Origin: Trichobilharzia regenti
Lineage: Eukaryota; Platyhelminthes; Trematoda; Strigeidida; Schistosomatidae
Direction: 5' to 3'
DNA length: 64,000 nt
NCBI GenBank assembly: GCA_944472135.2
Contig: OX235270.1
Span: 58,781,267-58,845,266 of the forward strand
Shown: one piece after another, positions 21,191 through 34,225 of the stretch
Layout of the letters: every line of letters starts with the position of its first letter
Numbering within the stretch: the stretch's first letter is position 1
Notes under the pieces: generated by a model
The model's input: only the letters and a program-made list of their open reading frames with translations
Database searches by the model: none
What the model was told of the DNA's origin: nothing
Made by a program: the position numbers and the translations under genes

Positions 21191-23310
21191 AGTTACGAGA
21201 CATTATTACATATATGCATTTAGCAGTTCACTAAAAGGATTGGAAGAAAACGAAATAGCTCTGAAATTGTGTAAAACCAATCATTCAGGTGTCCTAACAT
21301 GTCAAATATGTATATTGTGACCGTCGAAGGTATTCTAGTTTTCTTGAAGATTGAATTTGATGTTTAGTTTATTTGCAAGCAAAGAAAATACATAAAAAGG
21401 CGAATTGATCTGTCATCACTCTTGTTTGATCCCACTATTCACCATACTTTGAGACCTATTTAGAGTACAGTAGAATTACACAGGTGTAGATTGATTTACT
21501 TGTATGCATACATTTATGCATATATAATAAGGTTGAGGAACTTCCGGATGGTCTGAACCAGAGGTAAGATTATGACAAGTTACGGTTTCTTTCTGAAACA
21601 CCGGGTATAAAAGTGAATCAATGAGCTTTCATCTTTTTCCAACTAACGTATTCCGTCTAAAATACACAGCATGATCTGCATGGGAATTTATGCTAATACA
21701 CTGTATCAAACATATGGAAATACAATTTCATTTGACGCTCTAAGCTATGCTACATTTCTATATAATTCGTAATCTCTCTTAATGTAAATAAGTTTTAAAG
21801 GTAACATTACGTCTATCATAAAGTTGAATTCCAGTTTTCACAGGAGGTACAAGCTTTCTTATGAGTAATAAATGCACCATAATTATAAATTTCAGCATCC
21901 ATGAATGCCAAGGAAAACGCATTTAGCCAGTTATTTCACTGAATTTCCAGCACCAAAATGAATTACACCAGAGTGTCTCCACTAATCAGAAATTCGGTCG
22001 ACCAGTCTGCAGTAGCAATAATCAAAAACTTTCAGTTTAAATTCACTGAATTAAGACTCATGCAATGAAGACTTTCGATAGTTAGTGAAAGTTTCTAATA
22101 TTTCTTTTCTAAAAATAGAAAAATCAGAAAAGTCGTCCTTACTCTTTTAGGAATTTTCTGGCAGTAGGAAGCCCTGCTTGACCATCTTATACTTGCTGGC
22201 ACTCACAGTTTTTCCGAGATAAATCTCAGCGGTCTTACTTGGTGGTTGGTATGATTTACGGACGTTACTGAAACAAAAGCTAACATTTATTACGATAGCA
22301 GGTTAAATCATGAATTCATATAAGTCACTCGCGTCAGTTATTGTAAATCATTGGAGTATTTGTGATAATTATTATTGTGATATGACAATAAACTTAACTT
22401 AGATAAAAATTCAGACTTGACATAATCAGTTACTGATAAGGATATTTTCTGATGAGAAATTTTTGTATACTGGCATTCAGATAAAGATCAGGATCAATAA
22501 TCCCAAACATTACTCGTGTTTTTAATCAAAATATTTCAAACGAATAAGGCTGTTCAACCAAAATGTCTTCTGAAGATTTCTTATTTTTGTATTCATACCT
22601 GAAGTGATTGTGTCTGAAACTTGAAGAATGAGTTTAATGAGTGACTACTATGTGACCGTATTTGATAAAACGAGTCTTGAAAGATATTATCCAGCACTGT
22701 GACAAAATACCTAGGTGATAAGTAATGCTGTGGAGCGTGCTGCTGACAAGGTTTATCAGTAGTATATAGATGTAGTTTGATAGGTAGTAGTCAGAATTGA
22801 AAACAACATTTTAAGTCAGTGGCTACGGAAGTAAAAAGAGTTTATTCCCCATATCTGGACATAACTTACGTTTTCGTCGGGAAATATTCTTACTGGACAA
22901 CTTTTCTTCTCAAGGTTTTACCTTCAGAAAATTAACAGTCAATAAGAACAGATTATTATCCACTGAGCTTGCCGACCTTAAATGTGTGTAAAAATGTATT
23001 AGTATGCTGTGCTTTTTCTTAATAAAAAAAGTCAGTTACCATGTCTCTTGTCTTCTCCCGTTACAATGCCAGGTGAATTATACGCACAAAGTTTTGTATA
23101 ACATAGTATTATTAACTTTTAAACAGGTTTTTTGCATTTACAGGCAATTTCATTTATAGATGTATAAACAGAAATGCGTCGAAATTTCGGTTTATTAACT
23201 TGGCCGAGAGTTCTGAGAAGTAATTAATGACATGTGCAACGAAAAAAAAGATAAAAACTATTCTTGACTGATGTTAACATGACCTAAGAAGTAGTGTAAT
23301 GTACTGATAT
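21191..23310. other. No gene recognised
   Basis: About 2.1 kb of AT-rich sequence, stop-dense in all frames, no recognised repeat. Confidence 0.4.
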
Positions 23311-23496
23311 ATTTTTTTGATTACAGCTTGATTCCACACTGTATTTTCGGTACAAGTATGGAATTTTCAGCATGAATATCGGTAGCCCAAATTTTGCAGG
23401 CCTACCAAAGATATCAGGTGTTCGTCAGCCGGGGATCGAACCTCGGACCATGTGCATGGTCGGAGAGAGTACTAACTACTGTGCCACCGACACACA
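23311..23496 (-). mobile_element. tRNA-headed SINE with CR1-like tail, copy 2
   Basis: Near-identical to 17499-17690: tRNA-like head with B box GGTTCGATCCCC, body through CTGAAAATTCCATACTTG and GGAATCAAGCTGTAATC, short tail. Minus orientation. Confidence 0.75.
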
Positions 23497-23759
23497 GATT
23501 ACAGCAGAAAGTAAACCAGTGATAAGTCTAAGTAGTCAATATCAAATTGCTGATGATAGCCTTTTGTTATTACTCTCAACTGTCTTCAACTAAAATTTCA
23601 AGGAAATTTTAAATAGTAACTTGTAAATAAATGTAGCGAAATTGTGAAAAGAAAAATTTGTATGTTCTAAACGTACCACTAGCTGACAGAAAAGTAAGCG
23701 TTACTGGTATGAGGAGAGGTTAAACAACAACTCATAAGTGAATCCGCTATATTGCACAA

Positions 23760-23991
23760 AATTTTTTTTCCTTCACGTTCCCAGTGAAATATAGGGTCTC
23801 AAGCAAAAGGCTTGAAGTTTCTGTAGCAGTGTTTATTTTCACAGCATGAGGTTGCTAGCCTCATGTTTAACCTTTCCTCTTCACCAGCATTATTTCTGGC
23901 TTAGCGAGGTAAAGAAGTGCACCGGCCGGGGACCGAGCCCCGGACCAAGTGCATGGTCAGCGAGCGTCCTAAGAGCTGTGCCACCGATGCA
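23760..23991 (-). mobile_element. tRNA-headed SINE with RTE tail, copy 1
   Basis: Minus strand: degenerate tRNA-like head, then GGTAAAGAAG...body with GAGGCTAGCAACCTCATG, CTACAGAAACTTCAAGCC and an end near CACTGGGAACGTGAAGG followed by A-rich tail. Flanked by CTATATTGCACAA (23747-23759) and CTATATTACACAA (23992-24004), a 13-bp target duplication with one mismatch. Confidence 0.8.
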
Positions 23992-24004
23992 CTATATTAC
24001 ACAA

Positions 24005-24550
24005 GTAAGAAGCAGTAATTAAAGACCTTTGTTTTGAGTCTTGTTTAATCACAGAAGAAACAAAAATGGAATTACTCCTTAACAATGAATACTACATGTT
24101 AATTAAATAAAACAAAATGGACTGAGATAACTGATTGAGTGACCAGCATTTTGACTAGTATGAATTTAAAAGACCACAAAGACTGTTTCGTGATAACATG
24201 AAGGAAAACAAAACCAGTGGGCTATCATCGTAGGATTTAAAAACTGATTAATGGAATTTTTGTCTAATGGTTATGTATCCAAATCCTCTAACATATAGGT
24301 TACTAAAGATCTAAAAGGATGATCTGTTGAACTCTGGGTCTTTTAGAGAAACCATTCTCAGAGACGTTGATTGAAGCATTTGAAAGTCGATCAAATGAAC
24401 AACCGTATACTACCACATATTACCACATAAATATGCGTGTGAGTCTACTAGCCTTGTTCTCATTCACCGACATTTTCCTTCACATAACGTCAAATAGGAT
24501 TTCGCCACATGTTTAACTGTAACTTATTTTAGAAAGATTTAACACGTTCT
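24005..24550. other. No gene recognised
   Basis: AT-rich spacer without supported features. Confidence 0.4.
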
Positions 24551-24554
24551 ACCT

Positions 24555-26788
24555 ACTCAAGTGTTGATAAGAAGTGTAGGGAAACTAAATATTATCCAGT
24601 GTATCGACGAGAAAAAAAAACAGAAATTGAATGCAGTCTATTATATATTGAACAAAAAAGTAAATAAAAGTTTCAAGAAAGACACAGGACAATATCACGA
24701 CGCTACGGCAAGTGAAGCAGAACGACCTGTAGGCAAAGGAGACCTCGCAACACTTTACCAAACAAGTAGGTGCCTATTGGAGAAGAATTCAATACAAATA
24801 AGGCCAGCGAAGGATGATAATGGGAAGTAAATCACCAAACAGGTGGAGCACAGGAAACGCTGGGCGGAACACTTCAAAAGACTTCGTAATCGACGGAAAC
24901 CTACAATGCGCCAAAAAACAGCAACTTTGGAACCAGAACTACCAGTGGACATCAAACCTCCGAGGAAAACAGAAACCCTGAAGACATCGAGATGTTAAAA
25001 CTGCGAAAGCAGCAGTCCTGGACAGGACTCACACAGAAACGTTGAAAATGAACCCAGAGACATCAACAGACCTAATAACAACACTAATGGAGAAGGTGTG
25101 GAACGACGGGAAGGTACCTACTCACTGGAAGAAAGGCTACTTATTCAAACTGCCAAATAAGGAGTATTTAAGTCAATGCAAGAACTGGCGCGGAATTATG
25201 CTCCTGTCCATCCCAAGCAAAATACTAAGCCACATCATCCTGGAGGGAATCAAACATGTTGCCATGGATGAAAAACTTCAACTGGAACACACAGGATTCA
25301 GGAGGAACAAGTCATGCATCGATCGAATCGCGGCACTACGGATCATCATTGAACAGAGCTTGGAATGGAAGTCACCTCTCTACCTCACTCAACTTCATCG
25401 ACTTTGAAAAGACCTTCGACAGTGTCTATCGAGAGGTGATTTGGAAACTACTTCTCTACTACGGATTGCTGCCGACAATTAAACATCTCATCCAATAGCT
25501 GTACGACAATGCAGCATGAGAAGTAATCCACAACGGGGAACTCACGGAATCATTCGAAGAAGTGAGGACAGGAGTAAGACAAGGCTGGCTGGCTGACTGG
25601 GTGCCTGCTGTCACCAATGATTTTCCTGATTGTCATCGACTGGATATTGCGACAGACAGCAGACCGGTCAACGAGGAGACAGGCATAGAATGGACCCACA
25701 CAAAACACTTGGAGGATATGGACTTCGCCGGTAACATATATGTGTCTGATTTCCCACAGACTGGAAGATATGCAAGTGAAAAGCAACAAGTTGACGGAAG
25801 AAACATCAAAGATAGAACCTCCTTCAGGTGAACACAGAGAAAACAGATGTGGTGATGAAGATTCCTGGTCAGCTGCAACAGCAACAACATCAACAACAGA
25901 CAACAGTCAGCATAAATGGGAGGAGTCTGAGAGAAGTGTCCTCCCCCCACTTACCTACCTGCCTACCTGGGAAGCATCGCTTCAACTACAGGCGGACGGA
26001 ACTGACGAGGATATCAAAGAGAGGATGGGGAAAGCGAGGGAAGTTTTCATCACTCTCAAGTCTTTGTGGAGGTCAACAGCACTCAGCATGGAAATGAAAA
26101 TAAGATTCGGATTTTCAACTCCAGTGTGAAGTCAGTGCTACTCTATGGATTAGAGACTTGCACTGGGCGTCACGAAGAGCACTTCAAACAGACTACACAC
26201 CTTCATGATAACTGTCTTCGCTCAACACCACTCAAGATCGGATGGCCGGTCAGAAAAGATCGGCCACAGGGTGGAATCTCCGGCAATGACCGAACGAACG
26301 AACTCAGCAGGAAACAACTGTGCAACAAATGTGAGGGAAGAAATAGAGGCAAGTTGGCTGTAATCTGAGAAAAGCATCAAATGACATCCGTCACACACCA
26401 GGCCATAGCTCGAGTGGAACCCGAATTGGAAGCGGTGAGTTTGTTGTCAGTGAGAGGGTGACATGGAGGAAGTGATGTGAATAGGAGATGAAAGCATGTG
26501 GGCAGACGTGGATGCAGATGAAAATGTTGGCGGAGAAACGAAGGCAATGGAGATGTATGCCTGTAGCCCTATGCTCCCCTAGGAACTGAAGGAAACAATA
26601 GTAGTGATAATAATAATAATACAGTGGGTTAAGCAAATCAGCAATAAGAAGTAACACGAGTGTGTAGCACCAATAACGTCGAAACGTCTCTGCTCACAAC
26701 TATTTGTTGGCGGGAGAGGACAATAACGTAAGATTGAGTTGATTAGTGTCGTATATATTTGTGTGATATTCAGTTTCATTTTTTGTTA
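24555..26788 (+). pseudogene. SR2/RTE-like LINE, 5'-truncated, plus extra 3' flank
   Basis: Starts in the linker between endonuclease and RT (24561-24830: basic, KKSFK...YHDATASEAE), then frames 25042-25407 (GKVPTHWKKGYL, CKNWRGIMLLSIPSKILS, FRRNKSCIDRIAALRIIIEQ) and 25256-25498 (NFIDFEKTFDSVYREVIWKLL, RT motif A), then LEDMDFAGNIYVSDFP where the catalytic FADD is FAGN, then the C-terminal tail. Frameshifts split it into at least five frames. The element's own end is the AATAATAATAATA run near 26610-26625; the following 165 bases (to 26788) are also present after the second copy at 34555-36296. Confidence 0.8.
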
Positions 26789-28149
26789 TCAACAGATATT
26801 AACAAGGTATCTTTGTAGGCATTTTGTCATGATCATTTTGAACACTTTATATCTGTACAGCTTTGAAGTGAAGTTTTAACCAGTTAAGCTATTAATGGAT
26901 ACAATCAAAAGCAATGAGATTAGAACGCTAAAGTCTGTATGTTTAAACATGCATATGAGATTTAATTCTACACCAGTAAAGCCACATAACTCAGATGCTG
27001 AAGGAGGCTAGTATTTAGAGGAGGACTAATAAAATTTTACTTAGCCCGTTGTTTATTTAATTGAGATAATGCAGTCTTGAAAATTTACTTTTTGTTGAGC
27101 TACTAATTCCTTGTCTATTCAAAAGACTATAAACGTTTTTCTCGAAAACGTCACCTCATTCTATTACAAGATGTGAAAGTTTCAGAAGTCAGTAAATATA
27201 TGACACAAAGTAACTCGTTTAATCTCTTTCTTTCAAAAATTAAGTCTGTTTACCTACTAAAAAATTGTCTGGTATTTTACACATAATTACGTTTTCTGCT
27301 AAAAAACCTTTTATGTTCAAGGGCTGCACGTCAATTTTCTCGCGTAACACTTTTTTATGCTTCTACTGAATCCAATGAACTTCTGGTTTTCAGTCGGGAA
27401 GGTTTAATTCAATTAGTTTCATGATTTCAAGCATCTCATTCCACACAACTTAAAAAAAGACCGAATTATTAAAGCGACAAAGCAAAAAATATGGAAATCT
27501 TTCAATTGAGGAAATACTTGAATTTTAGCGTATCAAGTTAGTGCGTCACGAAATGTTTCTCAGGTTACATTAACTGAGTTTAATGATGCAGTGGCTAACT
27601 AGAGACAACCTAAATGCCAGAGTCCAGAATCATGGTGAAAATTATCTCAAAAAGGAATATTTCAAAGTGAACAGACTCCCAAAGTTACACTCTAGGAAAC
27701 TAAACATTTATGCACAAAATAATTTAAACCTTAAGCATGACATACAACAGTTCTAGGGTTTGAAAATATCACCTTGATTTTGTAGTGAAACTCCCAAAAT
27801 CTTTGTATTTCTTTGGTCATATTAAAAGGAAATTTTTCATGTGATATCAGGTTATTTTATGATAAAATGTAGTAGTGACGGTCTCTGTTATCGCTCTTCA
27901 TTATTTGCTATACTTTGACTGATGTTCGAAACTTATCTTACCCTTTCTAATACGACTAGGTAGATAATGCTTTGAAATGTTTTTCTTCAATGTAACACCT
28001 CTTTTTACATTTCGGTCTTGTTCAGGAAACATTCCGCCCTACATTAAAAAAAACAAACTATCTGCTGAGACCTGGAAAAATGATGACACAATATAGCCTT
28101 CACTTAAACGAGATACGATCACTGTAATTCAACTCTATTGTGTCTAAGT
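26789..28149. other. No gene recognised
   Basis: AT-rich spacer; no ORF or repeat family recognised. Confidence 0.4.
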
Positions 28150-28344
28150 GATTTTGATTTGATTTTTGATTTACAACTTGATTCCACACTGTATTTTAGG
28201 TACAAGTATGGAATTCTCAGCATGGATATCGGCAGCCCGAATTTTGCAGGTCGACCATAGATATCAGGTGTGCGTCGACGTGGGCTCGAACCCAGGGCCA
28301 TGTGCATGGTCGGCGAGAGTCCTAACCACTGTGCCACCGACTCA
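28150..28344 (-). mobile_element. tRNA-headed SINE with CR1-like tail, copy 3
   Basis: Minus strand: head GTCGGTGGCACAGTGG, B box GGGTTCGAGCCC, body, GGAATCAAGTTGTAAATC and a tail of AAATC-type units (28150-28170), like the short pentanucleotide tails of CR1-group LINEs. Confidence 0.75.
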
Positions 28345-28674
28345 CAGTATAAAATGTGATAACTTTTGCTTTGCATATGTTGAGTAGCTTTAGGAAATTT
28401 AAGCAATTTATCAGTATTATTTAACTATTGTTTAACTGCAGCTGATATTTGAAGTTTACTATAAACAAAGATTGAAGAATTTTTCTTCATCGCTAATAAC
28501 TACGGTAACCGATGGAGACAGATCATTCATTCAGGACAGTGGTTTATGAATTTAACTTCACTTTAGCCAAGGCTCCATTTGATTGAAAGGTTTAAACCAA
28601 ACTGAGAAACGTTACTATTTACCTAATAAGTACTTCAACACTCAAAATATCTGGATTTCGTCTAACTATTATTA

Positions 28675-29600
28675 TTTTTTATTACTGCTCCCTTGGGTTC
28701 CTAGTGGAACATAGGGCTTCAACTGCACGTCTCCATTTTCTTCTGTCTTCTGCTATACTTTTCGCCCGCATCCATGTTAATCCATCTTCTTTCAACTCCT
28801 CTTCACACGATCTCCTCCATGTCACCCTTGGACGTCCCACACGCCGCTTCCCTTTCGGGTTCCACTCGAGGGCTTGGCGCGTGACGTCACCCAGCGGTCT
28901 CCTCAGCGAGTGTCCGATCCATCTCCAATTTCTCCTGCATATTTGTTGGGCGATTGGTTCTTGCTTCGTTTGTTCCCATAATTTCTTGTTGGTGATTCTT
29001 TCCGGCCATCTGATCTTCAGTATTGAGCGAAGACAGTTGTTAATAAAAGTCTGCAGCCTTTTGGAAATATTCTTTGTGACCCACCCGCCAAGTTTCTGAT
29101 CCGTATAGAAGAACTGACTAACTTTACGTTTGTATTGAAAATCCGAATTTCGTAGGTGATGGTGGCTGAGTGACAAAGATTTCCAGATTGATTTCAGGCT
29201 GATGAATGTGTTTCTCGCCTTCCCAATTCTCGATTTGATATCCTCATCCGTTCCTCCTGTAGTTGAGACAATGCTCCCTAGATAAGTGAGTGAATGCAGT
29301 AACCTCTTTCAAATCCCTCCCGTTGATGGTGATTGACGTTGGATGTTGTTGCTGTTGTTGGTTTGTTATTTTCATAACCTCCGTCTGGTTCACCTATGTT
29401 CACCTAGAGTCCTGTCTTCGCCGGCTGCTTCTTATACCAGTTTGTCGGTTTTCGCTTGTAAGTCTTCGATTTTGTGTGTGTGACATCAAACATAAGTCAT
29501 CCGCGAAATCCAGGTCTTCTAAGTTCTTCACGTCGGTCCAGGATATTCCTGTCTGCTCGTTTCCCACAGTCTGACGCATAGTCCAGTCCACCACCACCTC
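28675..29600 (-). pseudogene. SR2/RTE-like LINE 3' half
   Basis: Reading from 29597 leftwards: VVDWTMRQTVGNEQTGISWT and NLEDLDFADDLCLMSHT keep the RT catalytic FADD. The frame 29176-28682 then gives the C-terminal tail of 164 codons (YTDQKLGGWVTKNISKRLQT, IRWPERITNKKLWEQT, RNWRWIGHSLRRP, RRVGRPRVTWRRS). It ends CCACTAGGAACCCAAGGGAG and (ATAAT) repeats. The best-preserved C-terminus of this family here, though 5'-truncated. Confidence 0.8.
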
Positions 29601-29755
29601 GCCAGATACTAGCTTGCTAGGCTACTAGCTTACTAGTTTTCTCGCCGGTCCCAAACCCGGGTAAAAAGGGAGGGTTAGGGCGTGGTGCTAGCAACTCCAC
29701 CCCTGTAAAACAACCAAATCGCTACAGAAACTTCAACAAATAAATATATTAAAAA
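29600..29755 (+). repeat. RTE 5' UTR segment, inverted next to RTE 3' half
   Basis: Plus-strand words GGTAAAAAGGGAGGG, GCTAGCAACTCCACC, TGTAAAACAACC and CTACAGAAACTTCAAC match the 5' region of this LINE family (18515-18640 in reverse, 58736-58870) and the body of the RTE-tailed SINE. Its orientation is opposite to the adjoining RTE 3' half, as after a twin-priming inversion. Confidence 0.55.
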
Positions 29756-31394
29756 AAATTCCGTCTAACTGATGAATGTCAAATTGTTTGTTAGCCACTG
29801 TTTACCTATCTGTGAATTACAAATCAAAACAACCCTTGAACAGTGTATAAATAACACAGATGACTAACAGTGAGGCATCATAAATAGCCTATTTTGGCAA
29901 AATCTTATTTAGGTCATCGAGATGATTAGTCCTCAGATATTTTCACTTTCTAATAATCAATGTTGGAATGTATGCATGCAAGATTAAACCTTCTTTCTCT
30001 GTTTGCAATTTATGACTTTCTTCTCCAAAAGGTTATTGTTCAGTGTTTATAATATATGTATATCAAAAGTAAATCAGTTGACAGTTAACGATACTTTCTT
30101 AATGCTAAATTTGATTTGTTTAATTCAGGCCGTCGACTGTTAGTTGTGTGCGAAGATTACCAACTGAATTCAGTACATGGCACTTTAGTATAAACAGTTG
30201 GCATAATTCTAGCAAGTGTTAAATTTTACAGCTTGTCAATAAATTTACTTTCATTAGAAAATTATATTCTTATTTAAAATTTGTAAAGATCCCTACGAAA
30301 AGGCGTTGACTTCACTGAGTAACTAAGAGTAAATTTAATACAGAATCGTAGTTCCACATATATGAATTGATTCCCTCGGACTGACTCATATTAAGAGCGT
30401 AATGTAACGCTGAAAAGAGAGTCTTCGCTGAACTACTGGTCTTCTGTCTATTAATGTTAGAATGGGAATTTTTCATGAATTTCAATTTTTGTCTGAAAAG
30501 TTTAGTAAGACTATTGACAGTCATCACTGTCGCTATCCTTTTAACAGGTGTTTCTAATTAATTGTCATAGAGAATTACACAGGCTATATCCAGTAAACGA
30601 TTTGCATGTTTATTGCAGAGTACCACAATGTTGATTTGGTTATTTATCGAGATCTTACTTCGATTGAAGAAAAGTTAAATTTGAAAACTTGTCTGGTTAG
30701 TGTTTTTAGGTGGTGCATAGGCAGAATTCAAACCTATATATATATGTATACGACAACAATGATGATAAAGAGAGACAGTTAAAACCAACACAGCTATCTG
30801 AGATCAGTTGAACCTGATCAACAGAAGAAAGGGAAAATAGATTTTGTCATGAGTCTGCATCAGCTACGTAACAACTGAAAGTCAAGGAGTACAGAATGGC
30901 TGTTGCGTCCTATTCTGAGACACATCAGTAATGTGGTCACCATCCTTCAAAGGAGTGGACTCAGAAATCACAGCTTATGAGGCCGGTCTATTCACTCTGA
31001 AAACATTTCAACATCAACAAACAAACACCAGTAAAACAGAATCGATCGGGAAAATATAATTCCACAGAAAAGAACAAGAAAGTTGGAAAAGATTCCCACT
31101 CGACAATTACATCCTCAAATATTGCTCAATCACATTTCTATACATAAGTTTACATAGTTACAATTATTGTTTAATTCAAAACAATAACCAAGGGAGGTTC
31201 AAGATGATGGCAATTTCAAGCTGACATGAGAGTTTGAAGGTGTGAATAAAGAATATGAGGGGCGAAGAAACAAAATTACATCGGATTGGAAAGTAGTTGG
31301 CCAATATGTAAAATAGTTTCTACAGTAGGCAGGCGAGAACGGGATATGCGGAAAACTATAATGGAATAATCAACTAACAGTCATTTATAGATGG
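29756..31394. other. No gene recognised
   Basis: AT-rich spacer with only short ORFs (for example 30312-30527 minus) lacking homology. Confidence 0.4.
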
Positions 31395-31815
31395 ATACTT
31401 GTGAATCATAAAATAGTTCTGATCATTTCACTTGCTCACCGTATCAGAAGAATTTGCAGCAATGACTGCTTAGAAAAGCTGTTACTTCCTAAAAGGATAC
31501 TAGCTCAATATGGATACCTGGCACAGTTTGTGGAGAGCAGCTTGAAACCAAAGCCAAAAAGAGACCTAATGAAGTCCAATGTTAAAGAAAATACTGTTAG
31601 TGAAACAGAACTTCAGGGAGACTTAGCTGCAAAAAATTTAGATAGACATATCTCTAGTTCCCCAAAGAAACCATTCCTAAAGTAACACTAAGAGTGATAT
31701 TCTCTAGACGCTCAGTGCTACTCAGAAGTGTGAATGACAAATTCCCTCATATGCTCACTCCTGCATGCATACATCAGTTCCACTACTCTCGTGGAGCTAG
31801 GCTAATGTCTTTCTA
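31395..31815 (+). pseudogene. Penelope-like element fragment, diverged
   Basis: Frame 31401-31685 (VLIISLAHRIRRICSNDCLE, LAQYGYLAQFVESSLKPKPK) parallels the start of 39010-39725 block by block (LIKCLVHRARAICSDECLDE, LRENGYPEKFI, NLKPKQPK). After stops, RRSVLLRSVNDKFPHM and HQFHYSRG match RTTPLLRPGVKDKLPHF and YQFNCSCG there. This is the RT-to-GIY-YIG linker of a Penelope-like element, truncated near 31815. The following 400 bases to 32229 show no recognisable feature. Confidence 0.6.
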
Positions 31816-32229
31816 TGTGTTTCTTTTCTAAAAGTGTTGCAGAATACTAGCCAGGAAGGTTGCAAACCGGTGCCACTGGATCATCAGCACCTGTCGCACC
31901 ACCTCAACTCACTCGTCATTCAGGAGAATTTGAAAGGCGAACAGAGGTCTACCAAAGGCAGTATGTCTCCTATCCAGGAGCTGTGTTTAAGAGAAACTAG
32001 TACAACCTCTACATTTACCATGGATCTAGTTCTATTTGACGCCTTAATTTTATTTATTTGGTTTTAACATCCCCTTCACTTTGTTTCATCTTCACTTATA
32101 AAAACTGTTCCAATTTGTTTCTGTATATTTTCCGTTCACACCTGCCAATGTTAGAAACCATTTTACATATTGGCCAAATAATTCATATCACCCTAATACA
32201 CATACGTTTATTCATTTTCAATGGTTGTC

Positions 32230-32865
32230 ATTATTATTATTATTGCTCCCTTGGGTTTCTAGTGGAAAATAGGGCTTCAACTGCACGTCTCCATTTGCTT
32301 CTGTCTTCTGCTGTACTTTTCACCTCCATCCATGTTAGTCCATATTCTTTCAACTCCTCATCACACGATCTCCTCCATGTCACCCTTCCACTGACATCCC
32401 ACTCTCCGCTTCCCTTTCGGCTTGGTTCCACTCGAGCAATGGCCTGAAGCGCGCGCGATGTCACCCAGCGGTCTAATCAGCGAGTGTCCAATCCATCTCC
32501 AATTTTTCCTGCATATTTGTTTGTTGGCGATCGCTTCTTGTTTTTTTTGTTCGTTTGTTCCCATAGTTTCTTGTTGGTGATTCTTTCCGGCCTGGCCATC
32601 TGATCTTCAGTATAGAGCCAGCGAAGACAGTTGTTGGTTGATAAAGGTCTGGTCTGCAACAGGCGGCTGTTGGAAATATTCTTTGTGACCCGCCCGCCAA
32701 GTTTCTGATCCGTATAGAAGAGCTGACTGACTTGACGTTTGTATTGAAAATCAGACCTAATTTTGTTGTTGATGCTGGCTGAGTGACCAGATGCTGATTT
32801 CCAGATTGGTTGTTTCAGGTTGATGAATGTGTTCCTCGCCTTCCCGATTCTCGATTTGTTAGAAA
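32230..32865 (-). pseudogene. SR2/RTE-like LINE 3' fragment
   Basis: The 3'-most ~635 bases of the RTE family, ending at an (AAT)n run at 32230-32245. C-terminal words in two frames: IRWPGRK, NKQICRKNWRWIGHSL, DMEEIV, TWRRSCDEELKEYGLTWM. It contains small internal duplications relative to 28675-29600 (for example GTTGGTTG and CTGGTCTG). Very similar to 47335-47727, so both come from a recent subfamily. Confidence 0.75.
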
Positions 32866-33024
32866 ACTGTTATTTTGAGAAAGTTTTTCACATACATCTT
32901 GGAAAATTTGGAGTGTATGATGATCGTGAGAAGGAATTGCAAAGTTATAGGTGGGTGATAACATTACCGAAAAGTATTCTTTGTGAATTGTGTATGTAAA
33001 TCTTTGACATCTTGGTAACATATA

Positions 33025-33125
33025 ATTAAATATCAATTTGCTTGTTGGATGTATCATACGGTGAAAAAAGTATTCAATACTTGATGACGTTTCGAATACA
33101 ATTTAGTGTTCATTATCAAGTTTCA
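33025..33125 (-). repeat. Short repeat with CGAAACGTC hairpin (Penelope end-like)
   Basis: Minus strand: TTGATAATGAACAC, loop, GTATTCGAAACGTCATC, then AAGTATTGAATACTTTTTTC. GAACAC and GTATTC pair in five of six positions directly before GAAACGTC. The same layout occurs at 50380-50480 (after a Penelope-like ORF) and at 62446-62575. Penelope-like elements are known to carry hammerhead motifs in their terminal repeats; here the CTGATGA half is not intact. Confidence 0.45.
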
Positions 33126-33130
33126 AACTT

Positions 33131-34225
33131 GTATAGTAATGACTGAAATGACTATGAACTCTAAAGTATGTTAAAAGCATAACACAGTGTGATATATCTG
33201 ATAAGGAAATTAACATAGTATTTGATTTGTGCATTAAAACAGTGACTCCAAACGTCTTTAGATTGTTGTTAATTAAACTAGTAGTAGTATTCTTAGATGA
33301 TTCAGTAGTTCGGTAGCAGTCTGAGTTCATTTCCCATCCCATAAACTCCAAAAGCTCATGTAATTTACTAGTCTTTAATAAGCCTGAAGAAGAAGGAAGG
33401 TTTGGTGTGAGGCTAGAGACTCCAACCCTTAAAATAAAGCAACAGCTATCGCAGATTTTTACACATTTGCTGAAATTTACTTCTAAAATATCTACAAAAA
33501 TATGACAGTCTTAGGTATATATGTATGTGTTTCTTTCTGAGAGTTTTTCTACCTATTTCCATTTTTTTATCTGGTCTTAATAAGCTATTCTTACAGAAGA
33601 CAAATATTCATTTATCTCGTATAAAAAGCGCATTAAAGCAGTGATGATGCGGTAATTTTTATACGTAGATAGGTAACATGGTACACCAAGGGTAGTTTAT
33701 TCATCAAAAATGCTTTTCATCCCTCACAGACTGACTTATAGTGTCCATATGAAAGCCGCTGAATATAAAAAAAGTTTATCTCACTGAGCTTTTATATTTA
33801 CTACATTGTTATGCTTAAAGCATATAGTTTCTAGCAATACTCTTGCTAGGTGAAATCAGCCTAGTACAGTAGAAATAAGACTGTCATTTTGAATTAAAAT
33901 CACACATCTTTACTTGTCTTTACTATGGAGTTAGTGTATAATCCTACTGGGAATTCAAAGCCATCAGCAGACTGTTAATGTGTTTTCCTGTCACTTAACG
34001 ATTACAAATTGTGTATGAAATTATTTAAACAATGAGATTTTACAATCTGTCTACTTCGACGACATTTTTGATTATAAAAAATAGGGCATAATAGTAGATC
34101 CTAACTTTACAATGGTTAATTTTTTGTTTAAGTGTGGGCGAATATTTTTGTTTAATGTTTATAGTCTAGGATAAGATAAAGATGAGCTCAATGGTAGCCA
34201 CAACAGAGACACCAATTACGAACCA
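33131..34225. other. No gene recognised
   Basis: AT-rich spacer; nothing supported. Confidence 0.4.
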
